Part shown: positions 7,467-15,157 of the stretch, one piece after another
Numbering within the stretch: position 1 is the first letter of the stretch
How the letters are laid out: each line of letters opens with the position of its first letter
Assembly (NCBI RefSeq): GCF_038957035.1
Contig: NZ_CP152412.1
Coordinates: forward strand, 2,228,501-2,292,500
Direction: 5' to 3'
Length of the DNA stretch: 64,000 nucleotides
Source of the DNA: Bradyrhizobium sp. B097
GTDB taxonomy: Bacteria > Pseudomonadota > Alphaproteobacteria > Rhizobiales > Xanthobacteraceae
Translations under genes and position numbers: made by a program
The notes under the pieces: model-generated
Seen by the model: the letters and a program-made list of their open reading frames with translations, nothing else
What the model was told of the DNA's origin: nothing
The model's database searches: none

Positions 7467-8201
7467 GTGAATGCGGATGGGACGTTGTTGCGCGATCCGG
7501 AGGACGATGTAGTGAGATCATCCCAATCGGTGCAGACGGGATTTTCGCGAATCGCCGAGGCATTGGGCGATCCGGTGCGCGAGGCCATGGTCAGCGCGCT
7601 GGCCGACGGCAAGGCGCTGCCGGCCGGCGAGCTTGCCGCGGTGGCCGGCATTTCGCCGCAGGGCGCCAGTGCGCATCTGCAGAAGCTGGTGGATGCGCGC
7701 GTGCTGTCGGTGTGGGCACAGGGCAGGTTCAGATATTACCGGATCAGGGACGACGACGTCGCGGCGCTGATCGAGAACCTGGTCGATCTTGCGGCGAAAG
7801 CCACTGCCGGGCGCAAGCGCGCGATGCCCGCCGAGCAGCTCAGGCAATCGCGCACCTGCTACCATCACTTGGCGGGCCAGCTCGGCGTGCTGCTGTCGAA
7901 TGCGCTGGTGCGGCGCCGCCTCGTCGTCATCGACGGTCGCGATGGTCGCGTGACCGAGCAGGGGCTGGCCTGGTGCCGCGCCGAAGAGGTCGATTTCGAC
8001 CCGGCGCGGCTGCCGCATCTGCGGCTCTGCAATGACTGGACCGAGCGCGTGCCGCATCTCGCGGGTCCGTTCGCCAACGCCGTGCTGGCGCGGCTGGTCG
8101 CGATGCGCGGCGTTGCGCCGCATCGGATTCCGCGCGCGTTGCGGATCACCGACCGGGGGCGGGCGTTTTTCGACCGGCTCGGCGTCGAGGTTCCATTCTG
8201 A
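7467..8201 (+). CDS. ArsR-family winged-helix transcriptional regulator
   Basis: Residues ~30-100 form an ArsR-type winged helix: ALGDPVREAMVSALADGKALPAGELAAVAGISPQGASAHLQKLVDARVLSVWAQGRFRYYRI, with the recognition helix in PQGASAHLQKL. The remaining ~145 residues are not metal-site-like and include ACYHHLAGQLG-type and LRLCNDWTER segments. At 244 residues it is about twice the size of classical ArsR proteins, as in the larger ArsR subgroup with a C-terminal sensor region. Translation is taken from the GTG at 7467. The overlapping inverted repeats just upstream suggest autoregulation and control of the divergent SnoaL-like gene. Confidence 0.82.
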   Translation: MNADGTLLRDPEDDVVRSSQSVQTGFSRIAEALGDPVREAMVSALADGKALPAGELAAVAGISPQGASAHLQKLVDARVLSVWAQGRFRYYRIRDDDVAALIENLVDLAAKATAGRKRAMPAEQLRQSRTCYHHLAGQLGVLLSNALVRRRLVVIDGRDGRVTEQGLAWCRAEEVDFDPARLPHLRLCNDWTERVPHLAGPFANAVLARLVAMRGVAPHRIPRALRITDRGRAFFDRLGVEVPF

Positions 8202-8216
8202 CGCCGCGAGGCCGTG

Positions 8217-8462
8217 CTAGCGGCCGTCCTCGACCTCGGTCTCCGGGCGGTCGTTGCCGGAGGCGGTTTCGGTCAGCCATTTGCCGTCCGACGTCTCGTA
8301 CTGGATCGCCTCGGTGCGCCCGGGAACGCGCTGCTCGTTGGCGGCGCGCCGGGCGGCGGCAAGCGCCGCGGCATGGGTTGGAAACGGCTCCGAGAACACC
8401 CCGTTGACGGTATAGGCCCAGCCGCCATCGTGCTGGACGACCTTGTAGATCACGTGGCTCAT
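8217..8462 (-). CDS. DUF2188-like small protein
   Basis: The 81-residue protein starts MSHVIYKVVQHDGGWAYTVNG and contains SEPFPTHAAALAAARRAA, the pattern of DUF2188 proteins (a beta hairpin reporting on a W-x-V core, then an alanine-rich helix). The ATG at 8462 has GAGG about 9 bp upstream; longer in-frame extensions lack coding features. It is convergent with the ArsR-type gene. Function unknown. Confidence 0.75.
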   Translation of the reverse strand: MSHVIYKVVQHDGGWAYTVNGVFSEPFPTHAAALAAARRAANEQRVPGRTEAIQYETSDGKWLTETASGNDRPETEVEDGR

Positions 8463-8581
8463 CGGGGACCTCGTTTCCGCCGTGGACGATGAGGCTGCCA
8501 GAATAGACCACGATGTCGTATTTTGCAGCAGCCGATCGTCTTTGAGCAACAAGCCCCGAGGTGCGGGCAAGGGAAAACGAC

Positions 8582-8848
8582 ATGTGCCGCAATATCAAGA
8601 CGCTGTTCAACTTCGAGCCGCCCGCCACTGAGGACGAGATCCACGCCTCGGCGCTGCAATTCGTGCGCAAACTGTCCGGCTTCAACAAGCCGTCGCAGGC
8701 CAATGAGGCCGCCTTCAACCTTGCGGTGATCGAGGTCTCGGACGCCGCGCGCAGGCTCCTGATCTCGTTGCAGACCACGTCGCCGGCGCGCGATCGCGAG
8801 GTCGAGGCGGAGAAGGCGAGGGAGCGTTCGCGGCTGCGGTTCGGCTGA
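8582..8848 (+). CDS. DUF2277 family protein
   Basis: The 88-residue protein begins MCRNIKTLFNFEPPATEDEI, the diagnostic opening of DUF2277 proteins, followed by ALQFVRKLSGFNKPSQANEAAF and a basic/acidic C-terminal helix. The invariant N-terminal MCRNI decides the start at 8582 over an upstream ATG. Function of the family is unknown, although a nucleic-acid or metal role has been considered because of the Cys-Arg-Asn-Ile motif (inference). Confidence 0.85.
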   Translation: MCRNIKTLFNFEPPATEDEIHASALQFVRKLSGFNKPSQANEAAFNLAVIEVSDAARRLLISLQTTSPARDREVEAEKARERSRLRFG

Positions 8849-8946
8849 GGCCAGGCTGAGGCTCGCGCATTCCGTGATGCAGGTCACGGTGTGGCGCGCT
8901 GCCCGCGGGCATCGTGGCCGTTCACCCCGGTCCCGGAGCAAACGCC

Positions 8947-9174
8947 ATGAAGCCCGCCGCCCTGCTCACATTCTGTTCGATTGCGTTCGCCGTTCTCTGG
9001 ACCTGCGGCATGCTGTGGTCGAGCGGCACGATCGACCTCGCCAACGTCATCATCCTGTCGGCCTGCGGGGCGTTCGCCGGTGTTGCCTGGTACTACGCGA
9101 TGCGCTGGGTCTTCCAGCTCATGCAGCTTGCCCGGCCGTCCGATCCTCCGGCCAAGCCGCGCATCGAGCGATGA
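8947..9174 (+). CDS. Two-helix small membrane protein
   Basis: The 75-residue product has hydrophobic segments at about residues 5-22 and 33-55 and a short Pro/Lys-rich cytoplasmic tail. GGAG lies 8 bp before the ATG at 8947. No family recognised. It is separated from the DUF2277 gene by about 100 bp. Confidence 0.6.
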   Translation: MKPAALLTFCSIAFAVLWTCGMLWSSGTIDLANVIILSACGAFAGVAWYYAMRWVFQLMQLARPSDPPAKPRIER

Positions 9175-9230
9175 GCATCGAGCGCGACACGGACACAGCT
9201 GGCCGTGTCGCTGCGTAAGGACAAGAAGGG

Positions 9231-9758
9231 TTACTTCTTGTCCTTCTTGCGGTGCTTCTTCTTTTTCTTGTGATCGTCGTCCTCGTCGTCATCATCAGCG
9301 AAATCGATCGCGTCGACGTCAAGGGCGATCGCCTCCGCTGCCGCGCGCTCGGCTGCATCACGTTCGGCGAGCTCTGCGGCTTCACGCTCCTTGGTGCGCT
9401 TGTAGTCTTCCCAGGCGTCGAAGATCATGTGCAGCCACGGCATCACCTGCTCGATCGACGGCAATTGGCCGGGCGGGCCGGCTTCACCGCGCGGGCCGCC
9501 GGGACCTTGCGGGCCCTGTGGACCAGCCTCGCCGCGCGGACCTTGTGCGCCAGCCTTGCCTTGCGCCCCCGGCTTGCCCTGGGGGCCAGCTTTTCCGACC
9601 ACGCCGGCCTTGCCCTGCGGACCCGGCTTGCCGCGCGCACCTTCCGGCCCCGGCCGCCCCGGATGTCCCTGCGGTCCGGGCTTTCCCGGCTCGCCCTGAC
9701 GGCCCTGCGGCCCCTGTGCCCCTCGTGACCCCTGGCGGGAAACTGTCTCGTCAGCCAC
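9231..9758 (-). CDS. Collagen-like Gly-X-Y repeat protein with charged tail
   Basis: After nine residues, positions 10-99 are 30 uninterrupted Gly-X-Y triplets rich in Pro, Gln, Lys and Glu (for example [18 protein letters not shown]). These should form a collagen-type triple helix. Residues 100-125 ([20 protein letters not shown]) look like an amphipathic helix that may drive trimerisation. A Glu/Ala helix follows, then an acid run (DDDDEDDD) and a terminal lysine-rich tail ([13 protein letters not shown]). No signal peptide or LPXTG-like anchor is visible, so it may be cytoplasmic or exported by an unrecognised route. It is divergent from the GNAT-like gene at 9870. Confidence 0.85.
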   Translation of the reverse strand: MADETVSRQGSRGAQGPQGRQGEPGKPGPQGHPGRPGPEGARGKPGPQGKAGVVGKAGPQGKPGAQGKAGAQGPRGEAGPQGPQGPGGPRGEAGPPGQLPSIEQVMPWLHMIFDAWEDYKRTKEREAAELAERDAAERAAAEAIALDVDAIDFADDDDEDDDHKKKKKHRKKDKK

Positions 9759-9869
9759 TGCTATGCTCCGTCGCGATTTGAAGCCGCTTGTAACAGAGGT
9801 TGGAGGACGGCTTCAATTCTGCCTGCCGGTGCCGATGCAAGCGATCAACAGTCATAATTCCATGCACAT

Positions 9870-10874
9870 ATGACAACGGAGGGCGTGTTGCGGGTTCTGG
9901 ACGGCATGTACCGCGAAGCTGCGGGCGAACCGCAATCGCTCGACATCGTCGTGACGCGACACGATGTGCTTGATGAAGCGGCCTTTCGCAGCACGGGTGT
10001 GCTCGAGCTCTACGAAGAGCTGTTTCCTGCGAGCGAGCGCGACAGCCCTGACGACATCGTGCGCTGGCTGTTGTCGGATGATGTCGGCGAGCGGCGTCAC
10101 TTCAGCGTCGGTGGCCTCAGCATGTCCTATCGTCTCGACTCGCGCTGCTTCATCCTGCGCGCCGGCGCCGCGCGCGCGGTCGGGCTCGGCTTCTTCACCT
10201 ACGATCACGCAAGCGACCTGATCTTTTGCAACCATGTCGGCATCGGGAAGTCTTGGCGCGGCGGCGGCCTGGCGCGCGCGTTCTATCGCGAGATGGTCGC
10301 CATGCTCGATGCGCTGTTTCCGAACAATATCGGCGTAGTGCTCGAGGTCGAGCCATTCGATCGTGATCGCGTGGCCGCGATCGTCGCCGATCTCGAGCGA
10401 ACGGGCAGGCGGCAGCTCGCGGCGGATGAGCAGGACGAGATCCGCCGGTTGCTGCGCGCAAGCTGGTACGACAAGCTCGACTATTCCGTGTTCTGCGACG
10501 CCCGCACGATGCGGCCACTCGCCTGCCGCTCGCCATGTCTTGATCCGTCTCCGCCGTCATCGGATTGGGCAAATGGAGAGGAAAACTACTGGCTGATGTG
10601 GCAGGCGCGGACCGGCGCGGCCTCTGCGGAGGTGCGCGCAGGTCAGCTCTGGCACAAGGCTGCCACCGCGATCTATGTCGAGATCCTCGCAAAATCCCTG
10701 GTCGCGGCGGATCCGAACGGCCGGCGCGGCTATTGGGACTATGCGACCGCACTGGTGGGCCAGACGCTGCAACGGACTGCGACGACCGACGTGCGCCTCG
10801 CACGCGGCCTCGGCGACGATGACGCCGCGTTGCTGTCGCGCTGGCGGCGCCTTGCGATCGACCTGCCGATCTAG
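9870..10874 (+). CDS. GNAT-like protein of unknown substrate
   Basis: In this 334-residue protein, residues ~95-150 contain AVGLGFFTYDHASDLIFCNHVGIGKSWRGGGLARAFYREM. This resembles the acetyl-CoA binding strand-loop-helix of GNAT enzymes (HVGIGKSWRGGGLA corresponds to V-x-P-x-x-R/Q-G-x-G). The ~180-residue remainder has no recognised domain. The stop codon overlaps the end of the convergent Fis-type gene by 4 bp. A GNAT fold is an inference from one motif; no substrate can be proposed. Confidence 0.6.
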   Translation: MTTEGVLRVLDGMYREAAGEPQSLDIVVTRHDVLDEAAFRSTGVLELYEELFPASERDSPDDIVRWLLSDDVGERRHFSVGGLSMSYRLDSRCFILRAGAARAVGLGFFTYDHASDLIFCNHVGIGKSWRGGGLARAFYREMVAMLDALFPNNIGVVLEVEPFDRDRVAAIVADLERTGRRQLAADEQDEIRRLLRASWYDKLDYSVFCDARTMRPLACRSPCLDPSPPSSDWANGEENYWLMWQARTGAASAEVRAGQLWHKAATAIYVEILAKSLVAADPNGRRGYWDYATALVGQTLQRTATTDVRLARGLGDDDAALLSRWRRLAIDLPI

Positions 10875-11131
10875 GCCGCGGCGTGCTCGCTGTGCGGCAC
10901 GTCGATGCCGTCGGCCGAATATTCGCGGATCTTGTTCCGCAATGTCCGCACCGACAGTCCGAGCACGCGCGCGGCACGGGTGCGGTTGCCGTCGCAGCGC
11001 GCGAGCGTTTGCAGCACCAGTTCCCGCTCGACCTCATCGACGGTCGCGCCGATCAGCAGTGGGACGATTTCATTTGGAGCCAGCGACGGCAGCAGTGCTT
11101 CCGGCGACGGTACGGTGGATGCGTAAGACAT
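10871..11131 (-). CDS. Orphan Fis-type helix-turn-helix protein
   Basis: The protein is 86 residues, and residues ~35-78 match the Fis/NtrC C-terminal DNA-binding domain: DEVERELVLQTLARCDGNRTRAARVLGLSVRTLRNKIREY. No AAA+ or receiver domain precedes it, so it is either a stand-alone Fis-like protein or the remnant of a sigma-54 activator. The ATG at 11131 has GGAGGAG at ideal spacing; an upstream extension to 11203 does not. It would bind DNA as a dimer; targets are unknown. Confidence 0.8.
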   Translation of the reverse strand: MSYASTVPSPEALLPSLAPNEIVPLLIGATVDEVERELVLQTLARCDGNRTRAARVLGLSVRTLRNKIREYSADGIDVPHSEHAAA

Positions 11132-11300
11132 GAACTCCTCCCGATCAACGCCCGCCTCGTCGATGAGGCGCAGACATCGAGAACCAACTACCCCGTAAAT
11201 CAACGGTGTGCCGGTTTGGTTAACAATTCCTTAACGCGCCCCTAACTCCCTGCTTTGTAAGCAAAATACCCAGAAATCGCCACGATTGCGGTTCCATCCG

Positions 11301-12068
11301 TCACAGTGTTCGGTAGCCGCCATCGACCATCACGATCGAACCCGAGACGTAGGCCGAGAGGTCCGAGGCGAGGAAGATCGCGGGGCCGACGATGTCCTCG
11401 GGCTTGCCGGCGCGACCGAGCGGGGTGTGGTCCATGAAGACTTTCACGAGGTCGGGGTTGGAGGCGCGCACCTTCTCGTTCAGCGGCGTCTCGATGAAGC
11501 CGGGGCCGATCGCGTTGACGCGCACGCCGTCCTTGCCGAGCTCGGCGGCCAATGCCTTGGTGAAGCCGAGCACGCCGTGCTTGGAGGCGGTATAGGCCGG
11601 TGAGCTCGGTGTACGCAGATGCACGAAGGACTGGATCGAACCGATATTGACGATGCGTCCCTTGTTCTTGCGCAGCGGCGCGAGGAAGGAATGCGTCACG
11701 TTGAAGACGCCGGTGAGATTGATCGAGATGATGTCTTCCCAATCCTTGATCACGGCCTCGTCGGCGCCGAGCATGCCGTTGCGGCGCGCGATGCCGGCAT
11801 TGTTGACCAGGATCGAGACGGGGCCGACCTTGTCGGCGATTTGCTTCGCCATCGCGATGCAGGCGTCGAGATTGGTCACGTCGAGCGCAAAGCTCTCCGC
11901 CTTGCCGCCGGCGTTCCGGATCTCGTTGGCCGCTTCCGCTGCCGCATCGCCGTTCATGTCGAGCAGCACCACGCGCGCACCCTCGCGGCCGTAGCCCGCG
12001 GCGATGGCACGGCCGATGCCCGAACCCGCACCCGTGATGACGGCGATGTGATTGTCGAGAAGGGCCAT
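11301..12068 (-). CDS. SDR-family NAD(P)-dependent oxidoreductase
   Basis: This 255-residue classical short-chain dehydrogenase has the Rossmann motif TGAGSGIGR (residues 12-20), NNAGIARRNG, the catalytic Ser in NIGSIQSF, YTASKHG for the Tyr-x3-Lys pair, and PGFIETP. Asp after the second strand (VVLLDMNGD) favours NAD. The ATG at 12068 follows GAGG; the long upstream extension has no SDR features. It is a single gene, so the substrate cannot be inferred beyond an alcohol or keto group. Confidence 0.9.
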   Translation of the reverse strand: MALLDNHIAVITGAGSGIGRAIAAGYGREGARVVLLDMNGDAAAEAANEIRNAGGKAESFALDVTNLDACIAMAKQIADKVGPVSILVNNAGIARRNGMLGADEAVIKDWEDIISINLTGVFNVTHSFLAPLRKNKGRIVNIGSIQSFVHLRTPSSPAYTASKHGVLGFTKALAAELGKDGVRVNAIGPGFIETPLNEKVRASNPDLVKVFMDHTPLGRAGKPEDIVGPAIFLASDLSAYVSGSIVMVDGGYRTL

Positions 12069-12192
12069 AGCGTTTCCTCGTTCTGATTTATGAGCGTTGC
12101 CGACAACACTATTCAAAACTGCGCCAACCGAAACGCCAAGCCGCGTTTGCGCGTTGCTGTTATCCGGATTCGGCTGACAGTACGGACCGATC

Positions 12193-12666
12193 ATGGACCA
12201 GCATATCAGACATTGGAAAGTCGCGATCGCGCGCTTCTGCGCGGCGCCTGATCCCGACTATCGCGAAATGGCCAGAATGATCGCCGAGATCGCCACGACC
12301 GACATCGACGACACGCTGCGGCATGCGGCCGCACAGGTGCTGCCGATCCTGCGCCAGGCGGCGCTGAAATCGGCCGACCGCCGGACCAGATCGATGGCGC
12401 TGCGCCGTCTCGGCATCGTCAGCGATGCGCTGCACATGCTGTCCGCGCCGCAATTCGGCCGGCGTGGATTGACACCGAAGGTGCTGACGCAGGACGAGCG
12501 CTGCCGGCAATTGCTTGGCCTGCCGTTCGGCCGCCGCCTCGCCGCGAACGAGGTCCACCAGGCGTTCAAGCGCGCCGCCAAGACGGTGCATCCTGACGGT
12601 GGCGGCAACGGCCCGGCATTCCTCGAACTCGCCGCTGCGCGTGACGCGCTGATCAGGCATCACTGA
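12193..12666 (+). CDS. J-domain-like protein with C-terminal HPD motif
   Basis: In this 157-residue protein, residues ~103-155 form a DnaJ-like domain: LPFGRRLAANEVHQAFKRAAKTVHPD then GGGNGPAFLELAAARDAL. HPD at 133-135 is the Hsp70-stimulating triad. The first ~100 residues are helical and unassigned. The J-domain lies at the C-terminus, as in class III co-chaperones that recruit DnaK to a specific client. The start ATG at 12193 gives a compact gene divergent from the SDR. Confidence 0.78.
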   Translation: MDQHIRHWKVAIARFCAAPDPDYREMARMIAEIATTDIDDTLRHAAAQVLPILRQAALKSADRRTRSMALRRLGIVSDALHMLSAPQFGRRGLTPKVLTQDERCRQLLGLPFGRRLAANEVHQAFKRAAKTVHPDGGGNGPAFLELAAARDALIRHH

Positions 12667-12691
12667 CGCGCGATAGCGTTATGGCCTCACA

Positions 12692-12735
12692 GCACAAGGG
12701 CGGACGCCGCGCTGTTGCCGCGTGTCTGCCCTGTG
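12692..12735. terminator. Possible bidirectional hairpin between convergent genes
   Basis: GCACAAGGGCGGAC and GTCTGCCCTGTGC can pair with a single bulge and one wobble or mismatch. It lies between the convergent J-domain and 12752 genes, and no T-run follows. Confidence 0.35.
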
Positions 12736-12751
12736 CGTGATCGGGGGGCGC

Positions 12752-13006
12752 TCAGAACGAGCAGGTGCCGTTGTTGAGGAGGCCGGTCTTGTAGCTGAAC
12801 GCGGCGTCGAAGGTCGGCAGCTCCTCGCTGACGACGGCGAAGTTCGCCGGCCACGGCGTGGTCGGAATGCTCTGGTCCCAGATCTGGCAGAAGCCGGTGT
12901 CTTGCCAACGGATCAGATGATAGGGCGTGGCGCTAGCGGGGCTTGCCGCGGCGAGCAGGGACACAGTGGCGACGATGGCGGCACAGGCAATCGCAAGACG
13001 ACGCAT
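12752..13006 (-). CDS. Small secreted protein, two cysteines, unknown function
   Basis: The 84-residue product has a clear signal peptide (MRRLAIACAAIVATVSLLAA, cleavage after ASA near residue 26). The mature ~58 residues contain DTGFCQIWDQSIPT and end NNGTCSF, so one disulfide is possible. The start at 13006 opens with two arginines, as expected for an n-region. The family is not recognised. Confidence 0.7.
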   Translation of the reverse strand: MRRLAIACAAIVATVSLLAAASPASATPYHLIRWQDTGFCQIWDQSIPTTPWPANFAVVSEELPTFDAAFSYKTGLLNNGTCSF

Positions 13007-13264
13007 GGAAAATCTCCGGTTTGAAAAAGTGAATGCTCCGCGGGGAAATCCTGGAGCTCAGGGGCCGATCGCCCCGGACATGCAGTGAGTGTTGCAACCC
13101 GGGGAACAGGTTCAACACGGTTCCCGCGGACATTCCCGTCACCAATGGGCACCGGCTGTGCCAAATTGCGCCGGACGACGCGCTTGCTACAGTCGGCGCG
13201 TTGCGATTCGTGCCCGCGTCGCGACGCGAGCAAATCGACGTGAGAAAATCCTGGGAGACCGCAC

Positions 13265-13705
13265 ATGAAACTTTCATCCACCCTTCGCGCCGCGCTGGTC
13301 GCACTGATGGCCTTCACCGGCCTCGCTGTCTCGACCGCCGCGCGCGCCGACAGCGGCTTCGTGACGCTCACGATCTACAAGGCCGGATGGTTCATCGGCG
13401 GCTCCGGCGGCAGCGGCGTGCTGACGTTCCGCGGCCGCTCCTATCGGCTGTCCACCGGCGGCCTCGACTACGGCCTGGTGTTCGGCGGCTCCAAGACCGT
13501 GTTGCGCGGCCGCGTCAGCAACATCAATCGTCCGTCCGACGTTGCCGGCGTCTATGGCGCGGCGGGCGCCGGGCTTGCCCTCGGCCGCGGCGCGCGCGCG
13601 ATCGTGCTGACCAATCAGAAAGGCGCGGTGCTCGAACTGACCGGCCACCAGGTCGGCCTGATGGCCAATGCCGATCTGAGCGGGCTTGCGATCACGATGC
13701 AGTAG
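13265..13705 (+). CDS. Secreted glycine-rich protein of unknown function
   Basis: This 146-residue protein has a signal peptide (residues 1-28, cleavage after ARA). The mature part is glycine-rich with beta-strand character: SGFVTLTIYKAGWFIGGSGGSG, LTFRGRSYRLSTGGLDYGLVFGG, then VAGVYGAAGAGLALGRGARAI and a final VGLMANADLSGLAITMQ. This resembles periplasmic DUF1134-type proteins only loosely. It is followed by a dispersed repeat and has no operon partner. Confidence 0.7.
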   Translation: MKLSSTLRAALVALMAFTGLAVSTAARADSGFVTLTIYKAGWFIGGSGGSGVLTFRGRSYRLSTGGLDYGLVFGGSKTVLRGRVSNINRPSDVAGVYGAAGAGLALGRGARAIVLTNQKGAVLELTGHQVGLMANADLSGLAITMQ

Positions 13706-13765
13706 AGTTGACGGTGTGGAGCTGCAGCAGCGAAGGCTGATCGCCGAGACGGATTCAGACCAACT

Positions 13766-13872
13766 CCGTCATCCTGAGGAGGCCGCAACGCGGCCGTCTC
13801 GAAGGATGAATCGGCCACCATCGGGGCCGTCGGTCCTTCGAGGCTCGCTTCGCTCGCACCTCAGGATGACGG
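13766..13872. repeat. Dispersed palindromic repeat (CCGTCATCCTGAGG family)
   Basis: CCGTCATCCTGAGG and CCTCAGGATGACGG are perfect reverse complements at the ends. Nested inside are GTCTCGAAGGATGAA and a partial complement GTCCTTCGAGGC. This is the structure of REP/BIME-like repeats that are common in Bradyrhizobiaceae intergenic DNA (family assignment from memory). Confidence 0.75.
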
Positions 13873-13890
13873 GGCTAGAGCATTATCGCC

Positions 13891-13913
13891 CCGTTCCGAT
13901 TCCATCGGAACGG
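13891..13913. repeat. Perfect hairpin, 10-bp stem
   Basis: CCGTTCCGAT, TCC loop, ATCGGAACGG. It lies 18 bp after the preceding repeat and may be part of a composite repeat element. The rest of the 13,706-14,097 gap holds nothing recognisable. Confidence 0.6.
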
Positions 13914-14097
13914 AAATGGCTCCAGGGGCCAGCGCGCGACTGCGTGATTTCGGAATACTGGAAGCGTATCCGTGAGTTGCCCGACGTGTCAAGTCGAGCG
14001 CCGGCCACCGCCGGCTACTTTGCATGGGGTTGTTTTCGATATTCTTGTCCAGCTAATCGCGCGAGCCGCCTCGGTCCGGGCCGGGACGGCGCAGCGT

Positions 14098-14679
14098 TCA
14101 TTTGAACAGATGCAGCGCTGCGTATTGCAGCAGCATGATGGTCTTGCCGTCGACGATGCGGCCATCGCTGATCATGGCGAGCGCGTCGTCGATCGCAAGC
14201 TCCAGCACCTCGATGTCCTCTCCCTCGTCGGCGAGCCCGCCGCCATCACCGACGCGCATCGCGGCGTCGTATTCGGCGACGAAGAAATGCAGCTTCTCGG
14301 TCACCGCGCCCGGCGTCATGAAGGCTTCGAACACCTTGCGCACATGATCGAGCCGGTAGCCGATCTCTTCCTCCGCCTCTGCACGGATGCGTGCTTCCGG
14401 CGCGGCGTCGTCGAGCATGCCGGCGGCGGCCTCGATCAGGAGATCGTCGTAGCCGTTGGCGAATGCGGGATAGCGAAACTGCCGCACCAGCACCACGGTG
14501 CGGGTGTTCAGATTGTAGGGCAATAGCGCCGCGCCGTTGCCGCGGTCATAGACCTCGCGCACCTGGGTCTGCCATTCGCCATTGCTGCGGCGGTAGTCGA
14601 ACGTCGCACTCTTCAGCTCGTAGCGGCGCTTCGACAGCAGCTGGACGTCCTTGACGCGGACGCGGTCGGCGATGCTCAT
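14098..14679 (-). CDS. nudK: NudK-type Nudix hydrolase (GDP-mannose pyrophosphatase-like)
   Basis: The 193-residue Nudix protein contains VVLVRQFRYPA before the catalytic loop and a Nudix box around AGMLDDAAPEARIRAEAEEEIGY. The metal-binding E-x2-E-E-x-G core is retained, although the usual Arg of REUxEE is Ala. The following AFMTPGAVTEKLHFFVAEY matches the ADP-ribose/GDP-mannose pyrophosphatase subgroup. It would hydrolyse a nucleoside diphosphate sugar to a nucleoside monophosphate and sugar phosphate. It is the third gene of a minus-strand run with the GNAT and FAD dehydrogenase genes. Confidence 0.82.
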   Translation of the reverse strand: MSIADRVRVKDVQLLSKRRYELKSATFDYRRSNGEWQTQVREVYDRGNGAALLPYNLNTRTVVLVRQFRYPAFANGYDDLLIEAAAGMLDDAAPEARIRAEAEEEIGYRLDHVRKVFEAFMTPGAVTEKLHFFVAEYDAAMRVGDGGGLADEGEDIEVLELAIDDALAMISDGRIVDGKTIMLLQYAALHLFK

Positions 14680-14698
14680 GCGTCGATCCTCAACTCTG

Positions 14699-15157
14699 TC
14701 ACGGCGTCGCTTCGCGACCGTCGAGCCATTTGGCCAGCATCACCGAGGTCGATTCCTCATAGCCGAGCGATCGGTAGAATGCGCCGGCCTTGGCGTTCTC
14801 CCGACGCACCAGCAATTGCAGCTTCGGCACGCCGGCATTGCGCAGCCAGTCCTCGGCCGCCGCCATCATGGCGCGGCCAAGCCCCTTGCCCTGGAAGCTG
14901 GGGTCGACTGCAACGTAATAGACCCAGCCGCGATGGCCGTCATGGCCGACCATCGCGGTTGCGACGATCGTGTCCGAGCTGCGGCCGACCAGCACGGCCG
15001 AGCTCGGTCCGCGCCGTGCCAGTGCGATGTCGGCGGCCGGATCGTTCCACGGCCGCGTCAGGCCGCACGCCTGCCACAGCGCGACGACATCGGCGACGTC
15101 GGCGTCGGTGATCTCTGCAATGGCCAGAGAGGAGGGCATTGTCGCCTGCACGGTCAC
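14699..15157 (-). CDS. GNAT-family N-acetyltransferase (YpeA-like)
   Basis: In this 152-residue GNAT protein, the acetyl-CoA motif V-A-V-D-P-S-F-Q-G-K-G-L-G lies at about residues 80-95, preceded by the beta strand GWVYYVA. The C-terminal NAKAGAFYRSLGYEE is the typical helix and strand. The opening LWQACGLTRPWNDPAADI resembles the YpeA subgroup. Its start overlaps the stop of the FAD dehydrogenase gene by 4 bp, so the two are translationally coupled. The acceptor substrate is unknown. Confidence 0.85.
   Translation of the reverse strand: MTVQATMPSSLAIAEITDADVADVVALWQACGLTRPWNDPAADIALARRGPSSAVLVGRSSDTIVATAMVGHDGHRGWVYYVAVDPSFQGKGLGRAMMAAAEDWLRNAGVPKLQLLVRRENAKAGAFYRSLGYEESTSVMLAKWLDGREATP

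Noticed and set aside
7817..7830. CRISPR arrays or phage/transposon genes anywhere in the window
   Set aside because: No regularly spaced direct repeats, transposase, integrase or phage structural genes were seen; the coordinates given are only a placeholder position.
9427..9699. Plus-strand frame with repeated [13 protein letters not shown] units opposite the collagen-like gene
   Set aside because: The repetitive antisense reading is a by-product of the Gly-X-Y codon repeat; the minus-strand frame has a proper start and a non-repetitive C-terminal domain.
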